A stretch of DNA of 35,458 nucleotides from the NCBI GenBank assembly GCA_028291455.1, contig JAQGHY010000236.1, forward strand, positions 1-35,458, written 5' to 3'. The position numbers and the translations under genes are program-made. Position 1 is the first letter of the stretch. Each line of letters starts with the position of its first letter. The notes beneath the pieces are model-generated. The model worked only from the letters and a program-made list of their open reading frames with translations, was not told the origin of the DNA and did no database searches. Source of the stretch: Rubritepida sp. (lineage in GTDB: Bacteria; Pseudomonadota; Alphaproteobacteria; Acetobacterales; Acetobacteraceae). Positions 18,672 to 27,183 of the stretch are shown one piece after another.

Positions 18672-19618
18672 AGTGAGTCCTCGGTCAGGGTGAAGCTGGT
18701 GTCGAAGGCATCCGCCACGCGGATAGGGCGGGAGAAGACGCCAAACTCCACCGCCGCATCGCTCGCGGCCTGGAGTTCGGCGACCAGTGCCGTGTCGATC
18801 GGCACGGCCCGCGTTTGCTGCACCTCGTAGGCCCGCTGTAAGAAGCGCACGGGAATGCGCGTCAGTTCGGAGGTGTTCTGTGCGAAGGCCGGGATATTGT
18901 TCAGCGCCCAGGCCCAGCCGCGCCGGTTGCGCTGGAGAAAGTCCTGCAGCTGTGGGCGCTTTTCGCGCAGGGTGTTGTCGTGAACCGAGATGAAATTGGC
19001 CGTCGGCGTAAGACCGGTGCCGTCCACTAGAACGCGCGCTCCGAAACCAAGGATTTCAATGGAGTTGTAGGGCTCCCAGATCGCCCACGCATCGACAGAA
19101 CCGGAGCGGAAGGCCAGCGAGGCGTCGGTTGGCCCGAGCGGTACGATAGTGACCTCGGCCGGGTCGATGTTCGCGCGCTTCAGCGCCGCGCGAACGAGGA
19201 ATTGGCCCCATCCGCCGCGGTTACCGGCGACCTTCTTGCCGCGCAGGTCGGCCACCGTGCGGATCGGCCCGTCCCCGCGCACCAAGATAGCCTGGGAGGC
19301 GGGCTCGTGCCGGGTGGCGCCGATCGCTTTGATAGGTGCGCCATTGGCGAAGACGCTGAGGAAGGCAAGGTCGCCCTGGGTGCCGAGGTCGATGGCATTG
19401 GCGTTCAGCGCCTCCAGCAGCGGCGCGGCCGCGGGGAACTCGCTCCATTCGATGCGATAGGGCAGATCGCGCCCCTGGCCCGAGACGTCCAGGAGCGAGC
19501 GTAGCCCGCCTTTCTGATTGCCGATGCGCAAGGTCGGAGCAGCGGTCTGGGCGATGGCGGGGCTTGCCAGCAGGCCCGTAGCGCCAATGAGGGCGCGGCG
19601 GTTGAGGGTGAAGGTCAT
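18668..19618 (-). CDS. ssuA: aliphatic sulfonate ABC transporter substrate-binding protein (copy 2 of tandem pair)
   Basis: 'APTLRIGNQKGGLRSLLDVSGQGRDLPYRIEWSEFPAAAPLLEALNANAIDLGTQGDLAF'; ATG 19616-19618. Confidence 0.92.
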   Translation of the reverse strand: MTFTLNRRALIGATGLLASPAIAQTAAPTLRIGNQKGGLRSLLDVSGQGRDLPYRIEWSEFPAAAPLLEALNANAIDLGTQGDLAFLSVFANGAPIKAIGATRHEPASQAILVRGDGPIRTVADLRGKKVAGNRGGWGQFLVRAALKRANIDPAEVTIVPLGPTDASLAFRSGSVDAWAIWEPYNSIEILGFGARVLVDGTGLTPTANFISVHDNTLREKRPQLQDFLQRNRRGWAWALNNIPAFAQNTSELTRIPVRFLQRAYEVQQTRAVPIDTALVAELQAASDAAVEFGVFSRPIRVADAFDTSFTLTEDSL

Positions 19619-19626
19619 GGCGATCC

Positions 19627-20730
19627 TCACGCGGCCGTGTGGAGGGATACGGAGACCCGGCCGACATCCTCGGCCTGGGCGAGTTCCCGCAGCAGTGGGA
19701 TCAGCTCCCGACCGTACTGGGCGGCATCGGGCAGCGGGTCCCAGCCACGTAAGATGAAGTGCGCGACGCCGATACGGCGGTATCGCAGCAGCGAGCGTGC
19801 TACCTGCTCGGCCGTGCCGACCAGCGCGGTACTGTTGCCGCGACCTCCGAGCACGCCCGCCATAGCGGTCCAAAGCCGCTCATCCAGCACCTCGCCGCGT
19901 TGTGAAAGAGCGACCAGGCGCTGCGAGTTCACCGCCTGTCCGGCTGCGATGAGCCCCTGCGTGCCGCTGATCTCCAGTTTAGCGATGGCGCGACGGCGAT
20001 AGTCCTGCGCCTTCTCCCAAGCCTGCTTCTCGGTCGCTGCAATGATCGGGCGATTGGACCAGGAGAATGCCGGCACGTGGTCGCCGGAGGAAGCGGCGCG
20101 CACGCGGTCGAGCATGGCCTGAGTTTCCGCCAGCGGCTCTCCAAAGAGCGCGTATACGTCGGCATGGCGCGCGGCGACACGCAACGCGATGTCCGAAGCG
20201 CCGCCGAAGAAGATCGGCAGATAGGGCTTCTGCACCGGGCGAATGTCGGACCAGGCCTGCTCGAACCGGTAGAACTCGCCGGCATGGTCGATGGGCTTCT
20301 CCGCGGTCCAAATGCGGCGAAGGATGTCGAGGAACTCGTCGGTACGGCGGTAGCGCGCCTCGTGGCCCTCGTGATCGCCGTCCTTGCGCTGGTCGCCGTC
20401 CTCGCCGCCGGAGATGACGTGCAGCGCGAGCCGCCCGCCGGTGAGCTGGTCGAGTGTCGCGAGCTTCCGCGCGGCCACGGTCGGCGAGACGAAGCCCGGG
20501 CGGTGCGCGAGCAGGAAGTTGAGCCGCTTCACGGCCGTGGCTGCCTGGGCGACGACGAGGAAGCCGTCGGCCGCGTTCGTCCAGTAGCCGGCGAGGACGC
20601 GGTCGAACCCGCCCTCCTCATGCAGGCGAGTGATGTGGTTGATGAAGTCCGGCTGGAAGGCCGGTCCTTCCTGCACTTCGAGGTCGGAGGTGGGACGTGC
20701 CCAGATCATGCCGGTGATGTGAAGGCTCAT
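19627..20730 (-). CDS. ssuD: LLM-class flavin-dependent monooxygenase, SsuD-like (alkanesulfonate monooxygenase)
   Basis: 'LLAHRPGFVSPTVAARKLATLDQLTGGRLALHVISGGEDGDQRKDGDHEGHEARYRRTDEFLDILRRIW', 'IFFGGASDIALRVAARHADVYALFGEP'. Confidence 0.88.
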   Translation of the reverse strand: MSLHITGMIWARPTSDLEVQEGPAFQPDFINHITRLHEEGGFDRVLAGYWTNAADGFLVVAQAATAVKRLNFLLAHRPGFVSPTVAARKLATLDQLTGGRLALHVISGGEDGDQRKDGDHEGHEARYRRTDEFLDILRRIWTAEKPIDHAGEFYRFEQAWSDIRPVQKPYLPIFFGGASDIALRVAARHADVYALFGEPLAETQAMLDRVRAASSGDHVPAFSWSNRPIIAATEKQAWEKAQDYRRRAIAKLEISGTQGLIAAGQAVNSQRLVALSQRGEVLDERLWTAMAGVLGGRGNSTALVGTAEQVARSLLRYRRIGVAHFILRGWDPLPDAAQYGRELIPLLRELAQAEDVGRVSVSLHTAA

Positions 20731-20813
20731 GGCGAGCTCCTGGTGATGGCGTTGCGGGACGGGTTCAGCCTCGGTCCTGACATCGCCCAGTCGGATTGTG
20801 CCGCGCATCCATC

Positions 20814-21557
20814 TCAGGCCGCCTTCGCCGCGGCATCGTGGCCGTCTTCGTCCACGCCCAGAGCCGCGAGCAGGCGCAGACGCAGCGCGTCGAATCCGGG
20901 GGCCGAACGGCGGCGCGGGCGCGGCAGCGGCACCGCCACGTCGTCGATGAAGCGCCCGTTCGCCAGCACCAGCACGCGCGACGCCAGCAGTAGCGCCTCC
21001 TCGACGTCATGGGTCACCAGCAGCACGGCCGGGCGATGGGCCGCCCACAGCTCGCTCACCAGGGACTGCATGCGTAGCCGGGTCAGGGCGTCGAGCGATG
21101 CGAATGGCTCGTCGAGCAGCAGCAGTTCGGGCTCTCGAACGAGCGCGCGGGCAAGGCCGGCGCGCTGCGCCTCGCCGCCCGACAGCGTGAGCGGCCAGGC
21201 TTCCGCGCGATGCGTCAGCTCCACCTCGCCCAGCGCGTTCAGCGCGCGCTCGCGAGTTCTGGCCGCGCTGCCCCTCAGGCCGAGCGCGACATTCTGCCAA
21301 ACGGGCTTCCAGGGCAGCAGCCGCGGCTCCTGAAAGACCACGGCGCTGCGGCTGGGCAGGATGGCCTTCCCCTCGGTCACGAGGTCCAGCCCGGCGAGCG
21401 TGCGCAACAGCGTGGTCTTGCCGGAGCCACTGCGGCCGAGAAGGGCCACGAACTCACCGGCCGCGATATCGAGCTCGATACGGTCGAGCACCGGCGGCGA
21501 TTCGGGCCCGTGGAAGCGGCGCGAGAGGGCACGGAGGGAAACGACGGGCTCGGCCAT
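20814..21557 (-). CDS. ssuB: sulfonate/taurine ABC transporter ATP-binding protein
   Basis: Walker A 'GRSGSGKTT', signature 'LSGGEAQRAGLARAL', Walker B 'LLLLDEPFASLD', 'LLVTHDVEEALLLASRVLVL'. Confidence 0.95.
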   Translation of the reverse strand: MAEPVVSLRALSRRFHGPESPPVLDRIELDIAAGEFVALLGRSGSGKTTLLRTLAGLDLVTEGKAILPSRSAVVFQEPRLLPWKPVWQNVALGLRGSAARTRERALNALGEVELTHRAEAWPLTLSGGEAQRAGLARALVREPELLLLDEPFASLDALTRLRMQSLVSELWAAHRPAVLLVTHDVEEALLLASRVLVLANGRFIDDVAVPLPRPRRRSAPGFDALRLRLLAALGVDEDGHDAAAKAA

Positions 21558-21560
21558 GAC

Positions 21561-22388
21561 TTAGCCCTCCTGAATCAAAGAGGGGCGCCAGGCGAGCGCC
21601 CGCCGCTCAAGCATGCGGACCAGCTGGTCCGCGCCCAGGCCGAGCAGCGCATAGACCAGCAGCCCCACCAGGATGATGTCGATGCGCAGGAACTCGCGCG
21701 CGTCCATAACCAGGAAGCCGATGCCAGCCGTGGCGTTGATCTGCTCACCGACGACTAGGCTCAACCAAGCCGTGCCCAGCGCATACCGCAGCCCCACAAG
21801 AGCCTGCGGAAGCGCGCCGGGCAGCACGACGTGGCGGATGAGGCCCCAGCGATCCAGGCCGAAGATGCGTCCGGCTTCGATGAGCTTGGGGTCGACGCCG
21901 CGGATGCCACCGAAAAGCGTGAGGTAGATCGGGAAGGTGGCGCCAAGTGCCACGAGTGCGATTTTCGTCGCCTCCCCGATGCCGAGCCACAGAATGAAAA
22001 GCGGAACCAGCGCCAGGAAGGGCAGCGCGCGAAGCATCTGCAGGGTGGCGTCCACCGCGTCTTCGCCGAGCTTCGACAGGCCGGCGATGAGGCCGAGCGA
22101 GACCCCGGCCGAGAGCGCGATGGCTAGGCCGATCGCGACTCGCTGCAGCGAGACCAGGAGGTGGTAAGGCAGCTCGCCGGAGACGATCAGCTCCCAGGCG
22201 GCCACCGCTATGGCGTTGGGTGGCGCGAGGAGGCGTGTGGAGACGAAGCCTGCATCGGCCGCGCCCTGCCAGAGCGCCACGAGCAGTATGGGAACGAGGA
22301 GGCGCCGTGCGCCGGAGAGCTTCCAGGTGGAACGCGGGCGGGATACGCGCGGCGGGGCGACGGGCACGGCGATGGCTTGGCCGGACAT
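21561..22388 (-). CDS. ssuC: sulfonate/taurine ABC transporter permease
   Basis: Multi-TM; 'LPFLALVPLFILWLGIGEATKIALVALGATFPIYLTLFGGIRGVDPKLIEAGR'. Confidence 0.95.
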   Translation of the reverse strand: MSGQAIAVPVAPPRVSRPRSTWKLSGARRLLVPILLVALWQGAADAGFVSTRLLAPPNAIAVAAWELIVSGELPYHLLVSLQRVAIGLAIALSAGVSLGLIAGLSKLGEDAVDATLQMLRALPFLALVPLFILWLGIGEATKIALVALGATFPIYLTLFGGIRGVDPKLIEAGRIFGLDRWGLIRHVVLPGALPQALVGLRYALGTAWLSLVVGEQINATAGIGFLVMDAREFLRIDIILVGLLVYALLGLGADQLVRMLERRALAWRPSLIQEG

Positions 22389-22462
22389 GACAATGCTCCA
22401 GAAAGTCGGACCTCCGTCCCGCCTTTCGACCGGACGGATCAGTCAGCGATGAGGCGGATGGC

Positions 22463-22591
22463 TTAGGGGGGCGTGAGCCCGGCCAGGGCGACAAGCCCGA
22501 GGACCGCGGCGACGGCCGCCACGCTGCGCAGTGCGAGCGAGGCAAGTGCTAGGCCTTCGCTCTCGGCGAAGCGTCGCAAGGAGGCTGCCAT
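22463..22591 (-). CDS. putative small single-TM protein (42 aa)
   Basis: MAASLRRFAESEGLALASLALRSVAAVAAVLGLVALAGLTPP; ATG overlaps upstream ORF stop (TGATG). Confidence 0.4.
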   Translation of the reverse strand: MAASLRRFAESEGLALASLALRSVAAVAAVLGLVALAGLTPP

Positions 22592-22770
22592 CACCCAGCG
22601 GCCACTCGTGAAGGCACGACAGCCGTAGCGACGAGCACTCGTGAAAGATCGGCCAAGATGCCGTCGAAGCGGCAGGAGATGGTCTGGCAGTTCAGCGCCG
22701 CCAGGGCATGGGTGGCGGCATCACGGCGCCAGCCGTCATGAGTCACCACAGTCTTAGGTTCAAGCGGCAT
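22591..22770 (-). CDS. putative small protein (59 aa)
   Basis: MPLEPKTVVTHDGWRRDAATHALAALNCQTISCRFDGILADLSRVLVATAVVPSRVAAG; overlaps the neighbouring small ORFs at both ends. Confidence 0.35.
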   Translation of the reverse strand: MPLEPKTVVTHDGWRRDAATHALAALNCQTISCRFDGILADLSRVLVATAVVPSRVAAG

Positions 22771-23011
22771 GAGACGCTCCCAGAACCGCGTGCGACGAGT
22801 GATCCGCGCCGGGCTGCCAGGGCGAGGCGATGGGGTGGTTCCGGCGCAGGTAACTGCGCGCGGCGCGTCCGACGTCCTCGACGCTCGAGAAATTCACGCG
22901 ATCGAGCTCCTCGAGACGCGTGTCGATGGCGAGCAGAAACCAGCCGGAATCGCCCAGGGCGGCGACCGCAATGAGCACACCGTTATCGGTGATGGGGTGG
23001 GAAAGGCGCAT
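22760..23011 (-). CDS. putative small protein of the 'MRLS' family
   Basis: 'MRLSHPITDNGVLIAVAALGDSGWFLLAIDTRLEELDRVNFSSVEDVGRAARSYLRRNHPIAS'; RBS-like 'ctggaggatcac' before ATG; paralog-like ORF at 14435-14674. Confidence 0.6.
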   Translation of the reverse strand: MRLSHPITDNGVLIAVAALGDSGWFLLAIDTRLEELDRVNFSSVEDVGRAARSYLRRNHPIASPWQPGADHSSHAVLGASHAA

Positions 23012-23080
23012 GTGATCCTCCAGCACCGCTCAAGGCGGCGTTCGGATGCATTCGACGGAAATAGATAGAGAGAGGTCGGC

Positions 23081-23161
23081 TTAGCCGCGGCGACAGCGCG
23101 GACAGGGCGTCCGGCGCGTCATCAAGATCTTCCTGGCGCAGGGGCGGCCGAGGCGAGGCAT
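23081..23161 (-). CDS. candidate Cys/Arg-rich upstream ORF (leader peptide)
   Basis: MPRLGRPCARKILMTRRTPCPRCRRG; internal ATG gives MTRRTPCPRCRRG preceded by AGGA; overlaps hairpin 23096-23117. Confidence 0.35.
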   Translation of the reverse strand: MPRLGRPCARKILMTRRTPCPRCRRG

Positions 23162-23262
23162 ATCCGTGTCCCTATGAGGTCCTGACCGTGCAAAAACGCC
23201 CGGCCCGACAATCACGCATTTTTCACCGTAATTTGTCAAACAGATTCTGTTAGATATTTTAG

Positions 23263-23277
23263 TGAATTAATAATTCA
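23263..23277. promoter_or_regulatory. palindrome TGAATTA-A-TAATTCA in AT-rich promoter region of the minus-strand sulfonate operon
   Basis: Perfect 7-bp arms around one base inside an AT island in a GC-rich context. Confidence 0.45.
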
Positions 23278-23295
23278 ACTGTCATTGCCGGATTC

Positions 23296-23315
23296 GGAGG
23301 CGAGCTGCCGCCTCC
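23296..23315 (-). terminator. possible terminator hairpin downstream of cysNC
   Basis: GGAGGCG-gcagct-CGCCTCC on the minus strand just after the cysNC stop; no U-tract. Confidence 0.35.
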
Positions 23316-23322
23316 ACAGGCT

Positions 23323-25263
23323 TCAGTCGCCATGGGCTACGACGCCTGACGTGCGGAATGCCTTGAGTGCCAGCGCTACTAAACTGCGCGTGCAAACCTC
23401 CTCATCCAGGGTTCCGGTGTCGAGCACGAGATCCGCCTCGTGCGGCGCCTCGTAGGGCGCCGAAATGCCGGTGAAGTCGGCGAGGTGATCCTCGCGTGCG
23501 CGGCGGTAGAGACCCTTAGGATCCCGCGCCTCGCAGGTGGCGAGGTCGGCCGAGAGGTAAACCTCGCGGAAGCGTCCATTTGCGATCCGCCGCGCCTCGG
23601 CTCGATGGGCGGCCATCGGCGAGATAAGTGCGACCACCGCAACCAGCCCGGCATCGGCGATCAGCGCGGCGGCTTCCGCGGCCCGCCGCACGTTCTCAGC
23701 GCGGTCCTCCGGCCGAAAGCCCAGATCTCGGTTTAGGCCGCGGCGCAGGTTGTCGCCGTCCAGTAGCGTCGCCTGGAGCCCGCGCGCCGCGAGCTCACGG
23801 ACGGCGCGAGCGGCCAGAGTGCTCTTGCCCGAGCCCGAGAGCCCGGTGAGCCAGAGCACGCCACCCCGGTGCCCGTTGGCCTGCGCGCGCTCGTCTGCCG
23901 TCAGCGGCGCCTCGACGGCGGTGAGGTTGCTGCCGGCCGCCTCCAACGCTTCCACGACGAAGCCGCCGACGATGCGATGGTTGCGCACCAGCACGCCGCG
24001 CCCGGTGCGCGGGCTTGTGCCGTAGGTGTCCAGCGCCAGTGGCCGACGCGCGCGCAACCGGGCGCGTGCCACGCCGTTGCGCTCCAGCCGCTCGGCCGGG
24101 ACAGAGGTGAGTGTGTCGACATCAATCACGGCGTCGATCGCCTCGACGGCGGCGCGGGTCTCGGCGGTGCCGTGGCGGAGCGTCGGACGCTCACCCTGGA
24201 GCAGCGGCTCCGCATCCAGCCAGAAGAGCCGGACCGTGACCGCATGTGCCTCGCTGGGCGGCGCCGAAGCCGCACCCAGCACTTGGCCGCGCTCGGCGAA
24301 GACGTCGCGGTCCAGCACGACAGCCACGCTCTCGCCGGCACCCGCCTCGCTGCGCGCCTCACCGCCCCAGTGCTCGAGGCTTAGCACCCGCGCCGCACGT
24401 CCGCCGGGGGCGAGCAGCACCTCATCGCCAAGGCCCAGTCGACCCGTCTCGATCCGTCCGACCAGCACGCGCTGCTCGCCAAGCCGGTAGACATCCTGCA
24501 CCGGCAGGCGCAGCGGCAGCTCGGTAGGGCGCGGCCGCGGCGGCAGCCCGTCCAGCGCACCGATCAGCGTGGGCCCGGCATACCAGGGCGCGGCTTCACT
24601 GCGGTCCACGACGTTGTCGCCATGCCGCGCCGAAAGCGGCACGACGTGCACGGCCGCGAGATCGAGCGCGCTCAGATACTCCGCGAGCTCAGCGCGCAGC
24701 GCCGTGAAGCGTGCCTCGCTCCAATCCACACGGTCCATCTTGTTCAGGGCCACGACGATGTTCGACACCCCCAGGATGGAGAGCAGATAGAGGTGACGGC
24801 GCGTCTGCTCGCCCAAGCCCTGCTCGGCGTCTACCACCAGCACGGCGGCCTCGGCCTGTGCCGCACCGGTCACCATGTTGCGCAGAAACTCCGCATGCCC
24901 CGGGGCGTCGAGCACGGCGTAGCGCCGCTCGGCGCCGCGAAACCAGACCTGGGCGGCGTCCACCGTGATGCCCTGGTCGCGCTCCACCTGGAGGCTGTCG
25001 AGCAGAAAGGAGAATTCAAGATCGAGCCCGCGGCGCGACGATTGCTCGCGCAGCGCCGCGATACGGGCGGCGGGGATAGCGCCGGTGTCGTGCAGCAACC
25101 GGCCAACCAGCGTGGACTTGCCGTGATCCACATGACCTACGATCACCACCGGGAAGGCGACATCCTTCACCGCGAGTGCGGCCTCGCCCGCGCGCGACGC
25201 GGTGAGCGCCGCGTCGCGCCTGTCCACCATGGCCTGGGTGTCCACCACGCCGGGGCCGCTCAC
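23323..25263 (-). CDS. cysNC: bifunctional sulfate adenylyltransferase large subunit / adenylylsulfate kinase
   Basis: GTPase '[18 protein letters not shown]', '[12 protein letters not shown]', 'NKMDRVDW'; APS kinase '[46 protein letters not shown]'. Confidence 0.96.
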   Translation of the reverse strand: MSGPGVVDTQAMVDRRDAALTASRAGEAALAVKDVAFPVVIVGHVDHGKSTLVGRLLHDTGAIPAARIAALREQSSRRGLDLEFSFLLDSLQVERDQGITVDAAQVWFRGAERRYAVLDAPGHAEFLRNMVTGAAQAEAAVLVVDAEQGLGEQTRRHLYLLSILGVSNIVVALNKMDRVDWSEARFTALRAELAEYLSALDLAAVHVVPLSARHGDNVVDRSEAAPWYAGPTLIGALDGLPPRPRPTELPLRLPVQDVYRLGEQRVLVGRIETGRLGLGDEVLLAPGGRAARVLSLEHWGGEARSEAGAGESVAVVLDRDVFAERGQVLGAASAPPSEAHAVTVRLFWLDAEPLLQGERPTLRHGTAETRAAVEAIDAVIDVDTLTSVPAERLERNGVARARLRARRPLALDTYGTSPRTGRGVLVRNHRIVGGFVVEALEAAGSNLTAVEAPLTADERAQANGHRGGVLWLTGLSGSGKSTLAARAVRELAARGLQATLLDGDNLRRGLNRDLGFRPEDRAENVRRAAEAAALIADAGLVAVVALISPMAAHRAEARRIANGRFREVYLSADLATCEARDPKGLYRRAREDHLADFTGISAPYEAPHEADLVLDTGTLDEEVCTRSLVALALKAFRTSGVVAHGD

Positions 25264-26810
25264 AGGTAGCCACCGACGCGCAAGCGCTCGAAAGCGTCCT
25301 CGGTCTCGTTGTCCATGCTGCGGCCCGCGCGCTCGGGCTCGGTCGTGGCGCGCAACTCGGCCAGTATGGCTGGGACGTCGGCCGCGTGGCTCGCGATGGG
25401 ATGGGTGATGCCGACCTCACCCAGCGAGCGGAAACGTTTGCCCTCCCGTGCGAAATACAGATCGCAGACGGGGATGTTCTCGCGCGCGATGTAGCGCCAC
25501 ACGTCGAGCTCGGTCCAACGCAGCAGCGGATGGATGCGCACGTGCGAGCCAGGCGGCCGGTCCAGGTTGTAGAGGTCCCAGAATTCGGGTGGCTGGTCGC
25601 GGAACTCCCAGTTCCCATCCTCAGCGCGTGGGCTGACGATGCGCTCCTTGGCGCGCGTCGCCTGCTCGTCGCGACGGATGCCAGCGATGAGGCCGTTGAG
25701 TCCGTAGCGGTGGACGGCGGCGCGCAGCCCCTCCGTCTTTCGGGCCGCGATGCGGCTTGCTGGCGGCAGGGTCGGGTCCGTCGCCTCGATCGGCGGGCAC
25801 GGATCGGAGATCAGCTCCAGACCCCATTCGGCGGCATAGCGCTCGCGGAAAGCATAGGCCTCGGGGAACTCCAGTCCGGTGTCGAGATGCATCACCGGAA
25901 ATGGTACACGGCCGAGGAAGGCTTTCCGTGCCAACCAGATCAGCACGTTGCTGTCCTTTCCGAGCGACCAGAGCAGGGCGAGCGGGCGGACGCGGCTATA
26001 GGCCTCCCGCAGGATGAAGAGGCTGTCGGCCTCCAGCTGGTCGAGATCGTCCATGGTATGGTTATTCGCTTTCATCGCGGCAGGCTTTGCAGAGGGTGGG
26101 TTCGGGTTCGGGCGGTGGATGCCGCATTCGGTCTTGCTGGTGCCGCGCCATCGGCCGACGCGAGAGCCCTCGCCCGCGGCGATCGGGCTGGTACAGGGTT
26201 GGCAGCCGACCGAGGCGTAGCCGCGCGCGGCGAGTGGATGGGCCGGCAGTTCGTTCCGGCGGCGGTACTGCTCCAGGCTGCCCGCGTCCCAGATCGCCAA
26301 GGGCGAGACACGCAGGTGTCCTCCTTCTTTACGGACGACCTGCAGCGCAGCGCGCTCGGCGCCGTGGTGCCGCTTGCGGCCGTCCACCAGTACGTCGAAC
26401 TCGGACAGCGCGTGTCCGAGAGGGCGCACCTTGCGCAGGGCGCAGCAGGCATCTGGCGCCGAGGACCAGAGGCCGCCCAGCGGATCCTGCGCAGCCAATT
26501 CAGCGGGATCGGGCCGGACGTCCCGCACATCTGTCAAACCGAGGCGTGAGGCTAGTGCGTCGCGATGCGCGATCGTCTCCGGAAAGTGGCGCTCTGTGTC
26601 GAGGAAGAGGACCGGCAGGCTGCGATCGATCAGCGCGGTCATGTGCAGGAGCGTGGCGGATTCCGTGCCGAAGGAGGAGAGGATCGCAACCCGTCCTGGA
26701 TGCCGCGCGACGATGGCGGCCAGGATGGCGAGCGGTGGAAGCCCCTCGAATCCGCCGACGGAGACCGGGTGGGCAGCGTGCCACGGCAGGGCAGGTACAT
26801 CGGTGGACAA
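25260..26810 (-). CDS. cysHD: CysH (APS/PAPS reductase)-CysD (sulfate adenylyltransferase small subunit) in-frame fusion
   Basis: CysH: '[13 protein letters not shown]', '[12 protein letters not shown]', '[36 protein letters not shown]'; CysD: '[40 protein letters not shown]...[14 protein letters not shown]'. No stop between; start taken as TTG 26810 with GGAG 7 nt upstream (ORF track extends to 26981). Confidence 0.85.
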   Translation of the reverse strand: MSTDVPALPWHAAHPVSVGGFEGLPPLAILAAIVARHPGRVAILSSFGTESATLLHMTALIDRSLPVLFLDTERHFPETIAHRDALASRLGLTDVRDVRPDPAELAAQDPLGGLWSSAPDACCALRKVRPLGHALSEFDVLVDGRKRHHGAERAALQVVRKEGGHLRVSPLAIWDAGSLEQYRRRNELPAHPLAARGYASVGCQPCTSPIAAGEGSRVGRWRGTSKTECGIHRPNPNPPSAKPAAMKANNHTMDDLDQLEADSLFILREAYSRVRPLALLWSLGKDSNVLIWLARKAFLGRVPFPVMHLDTGLEFPEAYAFRERYAAEWGLELISDPCPPIEATDPTLPPASRIAARKTEGLRAAVHRYGLNGLIAGIRRDEQATRAKERIVSPRAEDGNWEFRDQPPEFWDLYNLDRPPGSHVRIHPLLRWTELDVWRYIARENIPVCDLYFAREGKRFRSLGEVGITHPIASHAADVPAILAELRATTEPERAGRSMDNETEDAFERLRVGGYL

Positions 26811-27183
26811 GGGAAAGCTCCGGATGTGTCTCGGGAGCCGGGCCGAACGGGCGGCCGGGCGCGGCGTCAGGTGGGACGACACCGCCTTAGGGCGGCGGAT
26901 GCGTCGCCGGCGCGGCTGGTGGCCCGGCGATGCTGGGGCTTGCTCATGGTGAAAGAGTACGCTGATTTCGGCGTTGGTCAACTTTACACAATTCTAGAAC
27001 GTACTTTTTTTCCCAACTAAACGGTTGTCTACGGTACCTTTCTCCCGGAGGAGAGAAAATCCATCCACCTGAGCCACTGGGTCATATCAACGAATTCCAG
27101 GTATTTCTGTAAACTATCATTTTAGGGTGTGAAATTATGGACGGAGGGCCCCAGAATGGGACCCGCACAGGAGAAGTTCGGAC

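Noticed and set aside
20077-21333. Long plus-strand ORF (418 aa)
   Set aside because: Antisense to clear LLM monooxygenase and SsuB frames; Arg/Ala/Ser-rich low-complexity translation typical of shadow ORFs in high-GC DNA.
25386-26549. Plus-strand 387-aa ORF opposite cysHD
   Set aside because: Antisense shadow of a well-recognised enzyme pair.
26811-26981. N-terminal extension of the CysH-CysD ORF (MTNAEISVLFHHEQ...RHIRSFP)
   Set aside because: Arg/Pro-rich and unlike CysH; a TTG with GGAG at 26810 gives a normal CysH N-terminus, so the extension is probably 5' leader.
26982-27183. Possible SAM/other riboswitch in the cysHD-AhpD divergent region
   Set aside because: Could not identify a conserved aptamer core by eye; would need cmscan against Rfam.
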